Assembly (NCBI GenBank): GCA_900315675.1
Contig: OMZY01000004.1
Location: 1 to 64,000, forward strand
Source: an uncultured Eubacteriales bacterium
GTDB taxonomy: Bacteria > Bacillota > Clostridia > Christensenellales > Aristaeellaceae
DNA: 64,000 nt
Reading direction: 5' to 3'
Shown piece by piece: positions 16,723-24,963 of this stretch. The translations under genes and the position numbers were made by a program. The first letter of the stretch is position 1. The number at the start of each line of letters is the position of its first letter. The notes below the pieces were generated by a model. The model saw only the letters and a program-made list of their open reading frames with translations. It did no database searches and was not told the DNA's origin.

Positions 16723-17649
16723 TCAGGTTTCTGTTTCGGGAACGGAATAGTGGGGCATGACGATGCCTTCCTTGTCGAAGCGGGCTTTGATGCGGGTACG
16801 GATTTCACGTTCAATCCGCCAGTGCTCGCCGACAGGGCAGACAACAGCGACCTGGAGGCGGACGGAGTTTCTGTCGAAGGCGACAATGCTCATGACATCC
16901 GGCACAGCATCGATGCCTTCCACTTCTTTGGCGGCGATTTCCATTTCCTCTTTGACCATGGCCACGAGGCGTTCCTGATTTTCCTCATAGGGGCAGGGGA
17001 CATTGACGATGGCCCGTTTGAAGCCCCGGGACATATTGGTGACGGTACGGATATCGCCGTTGGGAATACAGTAAACATTGCCGTTGTAATTACGGATGGA
17101 GGTGGTGCGGATGGTAATAGCCTCCACGGTACCGTCCAGTCCGTTAATGCTGACCAGGTCGCCCACGGCGATGAAACCCTCGCCCCAGATGAAAAGACCG
17201 GAAAGCAGGTCCTTGACCAGCGTCTGGGCACCGAAGGCCAGCGCGATACCGACAACCCCGGCAGCAGCCAGGATGGAGGTCACGTCCACACCAAAGATGC
17301 GGAGGATCACCGTGGCCAGGATAAAGAACATGATATAGCTGAAGACACTGGAGATCACAGAGCGGAAGGTTTCTGCACGCTGGGTATTTATGCGGCTGTT
17401 TTTGCTGCGCTTCCGGGCAAGTTTGGCAATGATCATTTTGCCCAGCTTCAGGATCAGCAGGCCCACAATCAGGACAACGGCTGAAAGGAGCAGACGGCTG
17501 ACAATCTGGGGTAAATGACCAAGGAAATCCTCAGCGCTTTCCGCGGCAGAACTTACGGTATCCTTCAGGTCCAAAGCAACCTGTTCGCCCATGCCGGGGA
17601 CAGGGGTGGCCTTAGGCCTGGCTGCGATCATTCTTGCAGTATCGATCAT
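16723..17649 (-). CDS. MscS-family mechanosensitive channel
   Basis: A 308-residue small-conductance mechanosensitive channel that releases solutes on osmotic down-shock. About three membrane helices (from residue 45 on) precede the pore helix, whose Ala/Gly pattern is clear in AAAGVVGIALAFGAQTLVKDLLSG. The beta domain (VSINGLDGTVEAITIRTTSIRN) and C-terminal alpha/beta domain follow. The ATG overlaps the stop of the upstream flippase-like gene (ATGA) and GGAGG lies seven bases before it, so the two are translationally coupled. Confidence 0.94.
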   Translation of the reverse strand: MIDTARMIAARPKATPVPGMGEQVALDLKDTVSSAAESAEDFLGHLPQIVSRLLLSAVVLIVGLLILKLGKMIIAKLARKRSKNSRINTQRAETFRSVISSVFSYIMFFILATVILRIFGVDVTSILAAAGVVGIALAFGAQTLVKDLLSGLFIWGEGFIAVGDLVSINGLDGTVEAITIRTTSIRNYNGNVYCIPNGDIRTVTNMSRGFKRAIVNVPCPYEENQERLVAMVKEEMEIAAKEVEGIDAVPDVMSIVAFDRNSVRLQVAVVCPVGEHWRIEREIRTRIKARFDKEGIVMPHYSVPETET

Positions 17650-18713
17650 ACGGTATCCTCCGTTTCAGTCATCGGATGATTCTCCTGCCTGCGGGTATGA
17701 CCGCAGAGGCCGATTTTCTCCAGCAGGAGCGTAATCACGCCGATAAACAGGAAAATGTAATAGGTGAAGAAACGCCAGATCAGCAGGGCCAGGTTCTTGG
17801 TACCGCCGGGGAAGATTCCGTTGAAATAGTACATGAAGCCGCCCTCCTGGGCGCCGCTGGCGCCGGGAAGGGGCGTGTAGCTTGCGCTGACGAAGAGGAG
17901 AAGCCCCAGGGTCAGCAGATGGTACCAGGGAGTACCGGAGAGCCCGAAGGCATAATAGACGAACACAATGGAACCGGTCAGGGCCAGCATGCTCAGGGTG
18001 GAGCACAGGCACTGGAAGATCAGCTGCACAGGGGAACGGAACAGATCGCGGATAGCTGTATGATAGGTATCCAGCACTTTATAGGTTCCGTCCAGAGCAG
18101 CATCCCGGTCCTTGATCAGGCGAATCTTTGCGAGAAGGCCGATCAAGCCGGCAGCAAGTTTGCGAACCAGGCTGCGCCGGAAGGCGGCCAGCAACACCAG
18201 GGGAACAACGGCAAAATTGATGATCCAGCCGATCCGGACGGCCCAGATTCCCCCTCCCAGCTGCTGATAAACAAAGGTGCGGTTGAACAGCAGGAAGAGT
18301 AAGCTGAGGACGGAAACCATAAACTGATTGGCGATCAGACGGATGGTGACCGCTGTGGTTCCGTTGCCTACGGGAACGCCGGCCTTGCGCAGGGAATTGA
18401 CCTGCATCGGCTGACCGCCGCTGGCACCGGGGGTGATGTTGCTGTAGAAAAAGCCGATCAGCGTGACGCTGAGCACGGTCCACAGGTTCAGACGGAACCC
18501 CTGCTTCCGAAGGCAGTACCAGGTACCCAGCGCGTCAAAGAAAGTATAGGAAGCCCAGCAGAGAAAAAGACCCGCAATCCAGCGGCCGTCGAGACCGCGG
18601 AGCGTGTCCCAGGCGTCACTCAGTTCCGGGTTTCCGAAGGCGATACAGAAGACGGCGACAAGGGTTAATGCAATGAAGAGAAAACTGAGAATATTCTTCA
18701 GTTTTGCGCTCAT
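17646..18713 (-). CDS. LPG-synthase-type flippase membrane protein (UPF0104)
   Basis: A 355-residue integral membrane protein of the family that includes the flippase half of MprF. About eight membrane segments are visible. Family marks are NITPGASGGQPMQ (about residue 92) and the repeat PLPGASGAQEGG (about 284). It lacks the cytosolic aminoacyl-transferase domain, so it is a stand-alone lipid flippase-like or glycolipid-related protein. AGGAGG lies upstream of the ATG. It is divergent from the glycosyltransferase and coupled to MscS. Confidence 0.88.
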   Translation of the reverse strand: MSAKLKNILSFLFIALTLVAVFCIAFGNPELSDAWDTLRGLDGRWIAGLFLCWASYTFFDALGTWYCLRKQGFRLNLWTVLSVTLIGFFYSNITPGASGGQPMQVNSLRKAGVPVGNGTTAVTIRLIANQFMVSVLSLLFLLFNRTFVYQQLGGGIWAVRIGWIINFAVVPLVLLAAFRRSLVRKLAAGLIGLLAKIRLIKDRDAALDGTYKVLDTYHTAIRDLFRSPVQLIFQCLCSTLSMLALTGSIVFVYYAFGLSGTPWYHLLTLGLLLFVSASYTPLPGASGAQEGGFMYYFNGIFPGGTKNLALLIWRFFTYYIFLFIGVITLLLEKIGLCGHTRRQENHPMTETEDTV

Positions 18714-18800
18714 GCCGACGCCTCCTTTCTGCCTTGATATAACTTATATATTTTATCCGGTTTTCGGATTTCTGTCCAGCCGGAGGGACAGGATGAGTGC

Positions 18801-18829
18801 TTTTCAAACAAGGGGAAGCATGGTACAAT
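18801..18829 (+). promoter_or_regulatory. Promoter of the glycosyltransferase gene
   Basis: TTTTCA (18801-18806), a 17-base spacer and TACAAT (18824-18829), preceded by TGG as an extended -10. Confidence 0.6.
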
Positions 18830-18871
18830 GATTACTAACCTGCGAAAACAAACGACAGGAGAGTGAAACGC

Positions 18872-19699
18872 TTGAATCCTGCACAGTCTGAACCGATGGT
18901 CAGCGTTGTGATTCCGGCATATAATGTGACAAAGACACTGCAGCGACTGCTGGATTGCCTGCTGAACCAGACCTGGCAGAATCTGCAGATTATTCTTGTT
19001 GATGACGGAAGTGAAGACGGGACGGTCCTGATGGCCCGGGAAGCAGCGGAAAAGGATCCGCGGCTGACGGTGGTTACCCAGGGCAATCTCGGTATTTCCT
19101 ATGCCCGGAACGCGGGTCTGGCCCTGTGTGAAGGGAAATATATCCGCTTTATTGACGCGGATGATACGCTGCCCCTGGACTCCATTGAACGGATGGTCCG
19201 GAGGGCTGAAAAGGACGGCTCTGAACTGGTGATCGGCGGATACGACCAGTATTTCGGGGAAAGGCGGAGCTTCCATAACCTGGCGGGACGGGATGATACC
19301 GTACCCTGCGACGATATGATGCGTCACCTGTGCGACCATGCCAATTCCTATTTCTACGGCGTGCTGTGGAACAAGCTGTTCCTGCGGGAGATTGCGGAGA
19401 AGCAAAACTGCCGTTTCCAGGAAAACCTGACCTGGGGAGAGGATTTTGCCTTTGTGATGGATTATCTCGCAGGCGTCAGCAGGGTCTCCTTTATGAAGGA
19501 TTCCCTGTATGATTACCGGCGATCTGCCAACAGCACTTCTATCCGGCAGGTGCTGGACTGCGTGAAGCATCCGGCGGAGAATACCCGGATTAAGGGAGAC
19601 CTGTACAGGCACCTGAAGGATATGTACCGGAAACGGGGACTGTTTGAGAAGTATAAGAAGCGGCTGTGGCTGTATCTGTTCAGGGTTGGACTGGGCTGA
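18872..19699 (+). CDS. Family 2 glycosyltransferase
   Basis: A 275-residue GT-A fold transferase, probably acting on a cell-surface glycan at the cytoplasmic membrane. The nucleotide-sugar site is MVSVVIPAYNV, then IILVDDGSEDGT and the DxD motif FIDADDT; the acceptor-side LTWGEDFAFVMDYL is typical of the family. The start is taken as the TTG ten bases after AGGAG; a GTG nine bases upstream is only one base from the ribosome site and is less likely. The acceptor sugar is unknown. Confidence 0.88.
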   Translation: MNPAQSEPMVSVVIPAYNVTKTLQRLLDCLLNQTWQNLQIILVDDGSEDGTVLMAREAAEKDPRLTVVTQGNLGISYARNAGLALCEGKYIRFIDADDTLPLDSIERMVRRAEKDGSELVIGGYDQYFGERRSFHNLAGRDDTVPCDDMMRHLCDHANSYFYGVLWNKLFLREIAEKQNCRFQENLTWGEDFAFVMDYLAGVSRVSFMKDSLYDYRRSANSTSIRQVLDCVKHPAENTRIKGDLYRHLKDMYRKRGLFEKYKKRLWLYLFRVGLG

Positions 19700-19726
19700 A
19701 AGAAGGGCAGAAGCCGTTCTTTCAGC

Positions 19727-19754
19727 AATGAAAAATGAAGAATGAAAAATGAAA
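19727..19754. repeat. Heptamer tract (4 units) after the glycosyltransferase
   Basis: AATGAAA, AATGAAG, AATGAAA, AATGAAA, then GGCGGA and a terminator: a composite-element copy. Confidence 0.85.
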
Positions 19755-19762
19755 AATGGCGG

Positions 19763-19796
19763 AAAAACTGCTTCCGGAATATCCGGAAGCAGTTTT
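19763..19796. terminator. Bidirectional terminator
   Basis: AAAACTGCTTCCGG pairs with CCGGAAGCAGTTTT around a short loop, between the converging glycosyltransferase and MFS genes. Confidence 0.85.
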
Positions 19797-19822
19797 GAGT
19801 ATTTGAGTGAAGAGTTAAGAAC

Positions 19823-21049
19823 TTAGAGTGAAGAGTTGCCGGCGGCGGAGCGTTGGCGGGTTCCGGCCAGCGCGATAACGGTACCTACAACACAGATCGC
19901 CACGGCGGTGAGCATGGTAGGCCGGACACCCACGGAGTCGAACATCTGGCCGCCGATGAGACTGGCCAGAACGGAACCGATAGTGGTCATGCTGAAGGCC
20001 AGGCTCTGGGCCTTGGCCGAATCCTTGCGGGCAACCTGGCTGTCCGCGTAGCTGACGATCAGTACGGTATAGAGCGCGTAACTCGGCGCCTGGAAGACAC
20101 GGGAGGCGAAGAACAGGGGAATGTTCGGCGCCAGGGCGTAAGCCAGGGCCTTGAAGACAAAGAGGACAAGGGCCAGGCGGATATACTGCACAGTGGACCA
20201 GCGCTTCGGAAGCCTGGAGGCAAACATCATGATCGGCACTTCCGTGATCGCCGTGAAGGCGGCAACATAGCCCATAATGGCGGTATCGCCGCCCAGGGCA
20301 CGGATCTCATTGATCAGGAAGTTGCCGTCCATGTTATGGGCAATGAAGATGATGATGGTCCCGAAAAGCATGAGACAGAACATCCGGTTTTCCCGGATGA
20401 AGACCGGCAGGGAGGAGGACTGCTCCCGGATTTCATTTTCTGCCAGCGGCATAGCGGCTTCAGCATCCCGGAGATCCCGGTCAATGAGCCTGTTGCCGAC
20501 AAACTGGAACAGTACGACAGCCAGGCCGGCAAAGGGCAGGGAAAGGTGGCCCCACTGTGCCGTGATGATTCCCAGCAAGGTGCTGAGAATGACGAAGGAA
20601 AAGCTGCCCATGGAACGAGCAAATCCGAAATTCAGCGGCGCTTTCGCCCGCTCCAGCCGGACGCAGAGATCCAGGTTGACCGCGTTGACCGGCATCATGG
20701 CTGTCATATACAGCACATAGCAGGCGGCATTGAACAGGTCATGCCGGGGATGAACCCGCAGCAGGACGAGCAGAACCACCTGCACTGCCAGAAGCACATT
20801 GACCACCGTGGCATGGCGGAGATTCCGGTTCCGGTCAATCTGCGCACCCAGCACAGGACTGAGCAGGGCGCCGCCCACATTGCCCAGGGCCAGGATGAGG
20901 CCAAGCTCCGCATTGGAGCAGCCGACGCCCTGCAGGTAAACTGCGGCATAAGCTGTGACCACGCAGAAGGCCATCCAGAAGCCTCCGGTGATGATCATGT
21001 AGTGGAAGGTTACGGGAGAAAGAGAGGATTTTTTAAATTCAGAATTCAT
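19823..21049 (-). CDS. MFS transporter
   Basis: A 408-residue major facilitator with about twelve membrane helices, closest in feel to the LacY/nucleoside-type MFS_1-like group (early RNRNLRHATV loop after helix 2, and the second half with SADSQVARKDSAKAQSLAFS near helix 10). Substrate is unknown. The likely ATG lies inside a heptamer repeat tract and has no Shine-Dalgarno sequence; another ATG 17 codons in also lacks one. The start is thus uncertain and expression may be weak or leaderless. Confidence 0.85.
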   Translation of the reverse strand: MNSEFKKSSLSPVTFHYMIITGGFWMAFCVVTAYAAVYLQGVGCSNAELGLILALGNVGGALLSPVLGAQIDRNRNLRHATVVNVLLAVQVVLLVLLRVHPRHDLFNAACYVLYMTAMMPVNAVNLDLCVRLERAKAPLNFGFARSMGSFSFVILSTLLGIITAQWGHLSLPFAGLAVVLFQFVGNRLIDRDLRDAEAAMPLAENEIREQSSSLPVFIRENRMFCLMLFGTIIIFIAHNMDGNFLINEIRALGGDTAIMGYVAAFTAITEVPIMMFASRLPKRWSTVQYIRLALVLFVFKALAYALAPNIPLFFASRVFQAPSYALYTVLIVSYADSQVARKDSAKAQSLAFSMTTIGSVLASLIGGQMFDSVGVRPTMLTAVAICVVGTVIALAGTRQRSAAGNSSL

Positions 21050-21070
21050 AATTCACAATTCATAATTATA
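21036..21070. repeat. Heptamer tract (5 units) over the MFS start
   Basis: AATTCAG, AATTCAT, AATTCAC, AATTCAT, AATTATA. The MFS ATG (minus strand, 21049-21047) is formed by the AATTCAT unit. Confidence 0.85.
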
Positions 21071-21100
21071 GTTTGTCAGTACGGATGAAGCTGGATAAGT

Positions 21101-21147
21101 GTTGCTCCAGGCAGAGGCTTGGGCAATTGCTCAACAATTCATCATTA
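21101..21147. repeat. Dispersed palindromic element, diverged copy
   Basis: GTTGCTC ... GGGCAATTGCTCAACAATTCAT resembles the element at 28441-28492, sharing TGCTCAACAATTCAT and the GTT.CTC start. Confidence 0.5.
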
Positions 21148-21168
21148 CCGGCAGAAGCAAACACAACA

Positions 21169-21798
21169 TCAGAAACCGAGGGTATCGTTGACCAGGATGA
21201 CGTGGATGCGTCCGGCGTGCCGGCTGAACCGGGTGATCAGGAACTGACAGCAGATGGTGTCAGGACTCTTGCAGTCCATGCATTTGCCGGTTTTTGCGCA
21301 GGGCGTGGACAGGCCGAAACGCTGGGCGTTGATGGGCGCGGCCACATTACGGGCGCGCTTCATAGCGCCGTCCAGATCGCCGCAGACCTTGTTCATGCCG
21401 ACGATGAAGAGCACCTTCTTCGGTCCCTGGCAGATGGCGGAGACCCGGTTCGAGTTTCCGTCAATATTGACGAGAATACCGTCGTCCGTCATGGCGTTGG
21501 CACTGGAGAGGAATACATCCGCGTCATAAGCGGCCAGCATGGCGGCACGTTTGTCTTCGTAGGCGTCCCGATCGATAAAGTTGTAGTTTCCGGCTTTCAG
21601 GGCATCCACAAGGCCGATTTCATGGGCGCTCATGGCACCGCCCATGGTGACGGAGCTGCCTTCAGGAATCATGGTAAGGGCGAGCTTCAGCGCTTCTTCC
21701 TTCGAGGCGGCGTAGTATCCGCTCATATTGCGGGATTCGAGACCTTTGATCACTTTCTGTGCAAGGAGTTCATTACGTTTGACAATGTTCGGATTCAT
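21169..21798 (-). CDS. LUD-domain (LutC-like) protein
   Basis: A 209-residue protein of the lactate-utilisation domain family (DUF162). Family features are VTMGGAMSAHEIGLVDAL, the DVFLSSANAMTDDGILVNIDG core and a Cys-rich C-terminus with CAKTGKCMDC and DTICC. These are typical of the stand-alone clostridial members, whose role is not settled; electron transfer or a quinone/lactate link is assumed from LutC. The start at 21798 is set by AGGAGG five bases upstream. Confidence 0.88.
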   Translation of the reverse strand: MNPNIVKRNELLAQKVIKGLESRNMSGYYAASKEEALKLALTMIPEGSSVTMGGAMSAHEIGLVDALKAGNYNFIDRDAYEDKRAAMLAAYDADVFLSSANAMTDDGILVNIDGNSNRVSAICQGPKKVLFIVGMNKVCGDLDGAMKRARNVAAPINAQRFGLSTPCAKTGKCMDCKSPDTICCQFLITRFSRHAGRIHVILVNDTLGF

Positions 21799-21989
21799 AC
21801 TGACCTCCTGATTTGTCTGATATTTAACTCTGTACTGCGATGATAACAAAAAAGAAGTGGATCTTCAAGAATCTGAAAGCAGTTTGAAGGAAGAAATGAG
21901 GAAGGGGTTCCTGAAACGCGGGAAACAGGGTATACTGTCAGATAACACATTTCAATAACCGGGCGAAGAGCAGCAAAAGGAGGACGCTT

Positions 21990-22499
21990 ATGGATAACTG
22001 GCTGGAAACGAAGAATCTTCAGGTGCATTTTGTTTCTGCTGCCGGAGTGGTGTTCAGGGAAGGCAAGGTGCTGATGATCCGCTCCGAAAGACGGGGTTGG
22101 GAATTTCCGGGCGGCGTTGTGGAACAGGGCGAAGCGATCCTGGACGGGCTGAAGCGGGAAATCCTTGAAGAGAGCGGGATTACAGCTGAACCGGAATGCG
22201 TCACAGGCATCTATCAGAATATTGTGAAGAAAAAAGGATATGGACCGCTGGAAGGTATGGATCTGCCAACCACCGTCAATATGGTTTTCCGGTGCCGATA
22301 CGTTGGCGGAACAGAAACGGTGACGGAAGAAAGCCTGGAAACAGGTTGGTTTACCCCGGAGGAAGCTATGGGAATGATCAGCATGGGCTATGTCAAAAAG
22401 AGCCTGACAGACGCGCTCGCGCTGAATGGACAGACGTGCTTTGCTACATTTAAAAAGCGGGATAAAACGATGGAATTTGTCGGTGAACAGACGCTGTAA
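21990..22499 (+). CDS. Nudix hydrolase
   Basis: A 169-residue Nudix pyrophosphatase. The Nudix box is complete: GGVVEQGE, then REILEESGI (about residues 39-61). Metal-dependent hydrolysis of an NDP-X compound is expected; the substrate is not readable. AAAAGGAGG precedes the ATG. A carbon-nitrogen hydrolase follows 21 bases later and is probably co-transcribed. Confidence 0.92.
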   Translation: MDNWLETKNLQVHFVSAAGVVFREGKVLMIRSERRGWEFPGGVVEQGEAILDGLKREILEESGITAEPECVTGIYQNIVKKKGYGPLEGMDLPTTVNMVFRCRYVGGTETVTEESLETGWFTPEEAMGMISMGYVKKSLTDALALNGQTCFATFKKRDKTMEFVGEQTL

Positions 22500-22520
22500 A
22501 TCAGAAATTTAGGAGGCAGT

Positions 22521-23321
22521 ATGAGAGCAGGGGCCTATCAATTCAGGGTCACGGGAGATCCTGAAGTCAATTTCAGACGCATCCGGGCGGGCGCAGAAGC
22601 GGCCGGGAAGGCAGGCGTCAGGCTTCTCCTGTTTCCGGAATGCGCGGTTACGGGCTATCCGCCCCGCAGCATCAATGCGGCATCTGACGTGGATTTTGAG
22701 AAGGTAAGCAGGATTCATGACAGGATTCAGGAACTGGCGGAAAAGCATCAGATGTACCTGGTTACGGGAACCATGGTCAAAGAAAAGAACCGGTACTGCA
22801 ACTGCGCCATGGTATTTATGCCGGACGGGAAACGAATAATCTACCGCAAGCGGGCTTTATGGGGCTGGGACCGGGAAAACTTTACAGAAGGGCATGACGC
22901 CGGGATCTTCTCAGCTGACTCCCTGAAGATCGGTATCCGGATCTGTTTCGAGGTTCGTTTCCCGGAATATTTCCGGGAACTGTACCGGGAACAGACAAAC
23001 CTGAACCTGATTCTGTTTTACGATGAAACGGACCAGGAGGATCCGGAAAGATATGACCTGATCCGGGGACATATCCGGACAAGGGCGGTGGAGAATGTCT
23101 GTCCCGTGCTGACCTGCAACACCTGTCCGCCTTTCCAGACAGCACCGACTGTTCTGTGCGACAGGTCGGGGAGGGTGCTGGCTGAAGCGGAACCGGGCAG
23201 TGAAGGGCTGCTGGTTTATGATGTTGAAAACAGCCCGCTGAATTTCGGGGAAAACGGCAGGAAGACGATTTCGGATTCCCTGGTTCACGGAGAGAAAAGG
23301 AATACGAGAGAATTATTGTGA
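22521..23321 (+). CDS. Carbon-nitrogen hydrolase (nitrilase superfamily)
   Basis: A 266-residue amidase-type enzyme. The Glu-Lys-Cys triad is visible as LLFPECAVTGY (E about 39), IIYRKRALWGW (K about 112) and GIRICFEVRFPE (C about 145). Substrate class (amide, carbamoyl or nitrile) cannot be set. AGGAGG lies upstream of the start. It appears to form a unit with the preceding Nudix gene and perhaps the YbaK gene 72 bases later. Confidence 0.92.
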   Translation: MRAGAYQFRVTGDPEVNFRRIRAGAEAAGKAGVRLLLFPECAVTGYPPRSINAASDVDFEKVSRIHDRIQELAEKHQMYLVTGTMVKEKNRYCNCAMVFMPDGKRIIYRKRALWGWDRENFTEGHDAGIFSADSLKIGIRICFEVRFPEYFRELYREQTNLNLILFYDETDQEDPERYDLIRGHIRTRAVENVCPVLTCNTCPPFQTAPTVLCDRSGRVLAEAEPGSEGLLVYDVENSPLNFGENGRKTISDSLVHGEKRNTRELL

Positions 23322-23393
23322 ACTATTGCCGGACTTGTGCGAGCTGCCGGAACAGAGGAAAGAATCAATACTTACAAACAAGGACGTGATGAT

Positions 23394-23873
23394 ATGGCAT
23401 TTGAAAAAGCCAGGAATTATCTGGAACAATACGGACTGGAGGACAGGATCATTATAACGGAACACAGCAGTGCCACGGTGGCGGAAGCTGCGAAAGCAAT
23501 CGGCTGTGAGGAAGGGATGATCGCAAAGACACTGTCCTTCCTGCAGGGTGAAAAGCCTGTGCTGATCCTGGCAGACGGTACGGCGAGAATTGATAACCGG
23601 AAGTATAAGGACCGGTTCGGCGTGAAAGCGAAAATGATCCCGGCGGAACTGGTGGAGCCGCTGGTGGGACACGACATCGGCGGGGTATGCCCCTTCGGCA
23701 TCCATGAGGGCGTGAGCGTGTACCTGGATGAAAGCCTGCGGAAGCATGAAATTGTCTATCCTGCCGTGGGAACGGACCATAGCGGGGTGAAGCTGACCAT
23801 TCCGGAACTGGAGAAGTGCAGCCGGTACCGGGAATGGGTGGACGTGTGCAAAACAACAATTAACAATGAATAA
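23394..23873 (+). CDS. YbaK/EbsC family aminoacyl-tRNA deacylase
   Basis: A 159-residue trans-editing domain that clears mischarged tRNA (Cys-tRNA-Pro or similar). Marks are the early helix, the IAKTLSFL segment with the conserved Lys, the GKPVLILADG-like strand (EKPVLILADG) and the GGVCPFGI loop. The start is the ATG at 23394, as AAGGA lies upstream; an earlier in-frame ATG lacks a ribosome site. The stop codon and final TINNE lie inside a heptamer tract. Confidence 0.9.
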   Translation: MAFEKARNYLEQYGLEDRIIITEHSSATVAEAAKAIGCEEGMIAKTLSFLQGEKPVLILADGTARIDNRKYKDRFGVKAKMIPAELVEPLVGHDIGGVCPFGIHEGVSVYLDESLRKHEIVYPAVGTDHSGVKLTIPELEKCSRYREWVDVCKTTINNE

Positions 23874-23889
23874 TTAACAATTAACAATG
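23855..23889. repeat. Heptamer tract (5 units) at the YbaK gene end
   Basis: AACAATT, AACAATG, AATAATT, AACAATT, AACAATG, then GGCGGA and a hairpin (composite element). Confidence 0.85.
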
Positions 23890-23894
23890 GCGGA

Positions 23895-23922
23895 GGAAAC
23901 ACTTTCCGGACGGAAAGTGTTT
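23895..23922 (+). terminator. Intrinsic terminator of the Nudix-nitrilase-YbaK unit
   Basis: GAAACACTTTCCG pairs with CGGAAAGTGTTTC, followed by TTTT. Confidence 0.85.
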
Positions 23923-23925
23923 CTT

Positions 23926-23961
23926 TTGAATGGATTGTTTGGGTAGTAAAGGCGTTGGAAA
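23926..23961. repeat. Conserved tail of the composite element, copy 2
   Basis: Matches 16528-16563 at 29 of 36 positions; see that entry. Confidence 0.7.
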
Positions 23962-23988
23962 CGAGAAGTTGGGTGTTTCAATTAAAAG

Positions 23989-24018
23989 AACAGCTTCCGG
24001 AAAATCCGGAAGCTGGTT
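23989..24018 (-). terminator. Terminator of the leader-controlled methyltransferase
   Basis: AACAGCTTCCGG pairs with CCGGAAGCTGgTT, just after the methyltransferase stop on the minus strand. Confidence 0.75.
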
Positions 24019-24021
24019 TGA

Positions 24022-24780
24022 TTATTTACGGGCGACGATCAGGTAGCGGTGAGTGGTGCCTTCCACAGAACCTTTTTCATCAATCTGCTCCTGCATTTTC
24101 AGCAGGCGGTCAAAGCACCGGTTCACAGAGAAATCAGGGAATTCCCATTCGATGATCCGGGCGAACCATACAAAGGCACCGACATCATAAAACCGGATCT
24201 TTCCGAAGAATTCTTCAGATCTGAGAATCTCAAAACCTGCGTGCCGGAAAGCGTCGCACTGGGCTGCAAGATAAAGATCCGGGAACGGTTCCTTCGCATC
24301 CGGAAAGACCATCTGAACCAGATCCCGGTCATTCCGGCCGCCCACCTGCTGGGTGATAAACAGACTGCCGGGTTTCAGTACCCGGGCTAGTTCTTCCGGA
24401 CAAAAGTCTCCGTGGCGGTTGATGACGATATCGAAGGAACTGTCTTCAAAGGGAAGACGAGCAGGATCGGAACATTCCCGAAGATCGATTCCCAGCGGGG
24501 TCAGCGTTTCCCGGCACAGCGCCACGTTCGGCGGGAAGCCTTCCGTTGCCGCGGTGTTCTCATAGGGATGACCCAGGGTCAGCAGGAACTCACCGCCGCC
24601 GGTGTCATAATCCAGAAGCTTCATATCCTTCTTCAGGTACTGACGGACAATGCTGTCATAATCCCAGGGAATGTCCTGCTCCTCTTCATACCGGCCATGA
24701 AGGTGGGAAAAATCCCAGCCGTGGATGTGGGCGATCTGTTCTTCCTGTTTCCAAAGTTCCTTTAATTCATTGCGATTCAT
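24022..24780 (-). CDS. Class I SAM-dependent methyltransferase with leader-peptide control
   Basis: A 252-residue methyltransferase. Motif I is LLDYDTGGGEFLL (about residues 55-67); RLPFEDSSFDIVINRHGDF and ELARVLKPGSLFITQQVGG follow as in Methyltransf_11 proteins. It does not resemble Erm. Its own ribosome site (AAAGGA) lies in a stem that can be sequestered by the upstream leader RNA. A 24-codon leader ORF with a strong ribosome site precedes it on the same transcript (24850-24924). Regulation by ribosome stalling, as in drug-inducible methyltransferases, is inferred; substrate is unknown. Confidence 0.85.
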   Translation of the reverse strand: MNRNELKELWKQEEQIAHIHGWDFSHLHGRYEEEQDIPWDYDSIVRQYLKKDMKLLDYDTGGGEFLLTLGHPYENTAATEGFPPNVALCRETLTPLGIDLRECSDPARLPFEDSSFDIVINRHGDFCPEELARVLKPGSLFITQQVGGRNDRDLVQMVFPDAKEPFPDLYLAAQCDAFRHAGFEILRSEEFFGKIRFYDVGAFVWFARIIEWEFPDFSVNRCFDRLLKMQEQIDEKGSVEGTTHRYLIVARK

Positions 24781-24784
24781 TTTT

Positions 24785-24904
24785 CTGCATTCCTTTCTTT
24801 TTCATCGTACAGCACATCAGAAAGGTGCAGCTCCTGACAACAGGATCTGTTATTGCTGTTTTACTCGGTGCAACCTGCTGTCAGTTTTATAGAACTGCAC
24901 CGAG
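24785..24904 (-). promoter_or_regulatory. Translational attenuator: mutually exclusive stems
   Basis: In transcript order: S1 CTCGGTGCA (24904-24896) pairs with S2 TGCACCGAG (24872-24864). CTGACAGCAGG (24884-24874), in the loop of S1:S2, can instead pair with CCTGTTGTCAG (24844-24834). CTGCACCTTTC (24830-24820) pairs with GAAAGGAATGCAG (24797-24785), hiding the ribosome site of the methyltransferase, or its CTGCACC pairs with GGTGCAG of S1. This is the alternating arrangement known from erm-type control. Confidence 0.75.
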
Positions 24905-24924
24905 AAGTTATCTCGCATTCTCAT
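24850..24924 (-). CDS. Leader peptide, 24 aa, starting MRMR
   Basis: The ATG at 24924 has a near-perfect AGGAGG seven bases upstream, much stronger than that of the methyltransferase it precedes. The peptide begins MRMRDNFSVQ and is followed by a polar, basic stretch ending RVKQQ. The Arg-Met-Arg start matches the +X+ pattern of macrolide-arrest leaders such as ErmDL (MRLR). Codons 8-11 overlap stem S1, so a ribosome stalled near codon 4 would cover it. It lies 69 bases upstream of the methyltransferase ATG. Confidence 0.75.
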   Translation of the reverse strand: MRMRDNFSVQFYKTDSRLHRVKQQ

Positions 24925-24963
24925 GGTTAACCTCCTGTTGGCCGGGGACGGCGCAACACTGGG

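Noticed and set aside
24022-24780. Erm-type rRNA methyltransferase
   Set aside because: The leader is Erm-like, but the protein lacks the Erm NPPY-type motif and length pattern; it is a generic class I methyltransferase.
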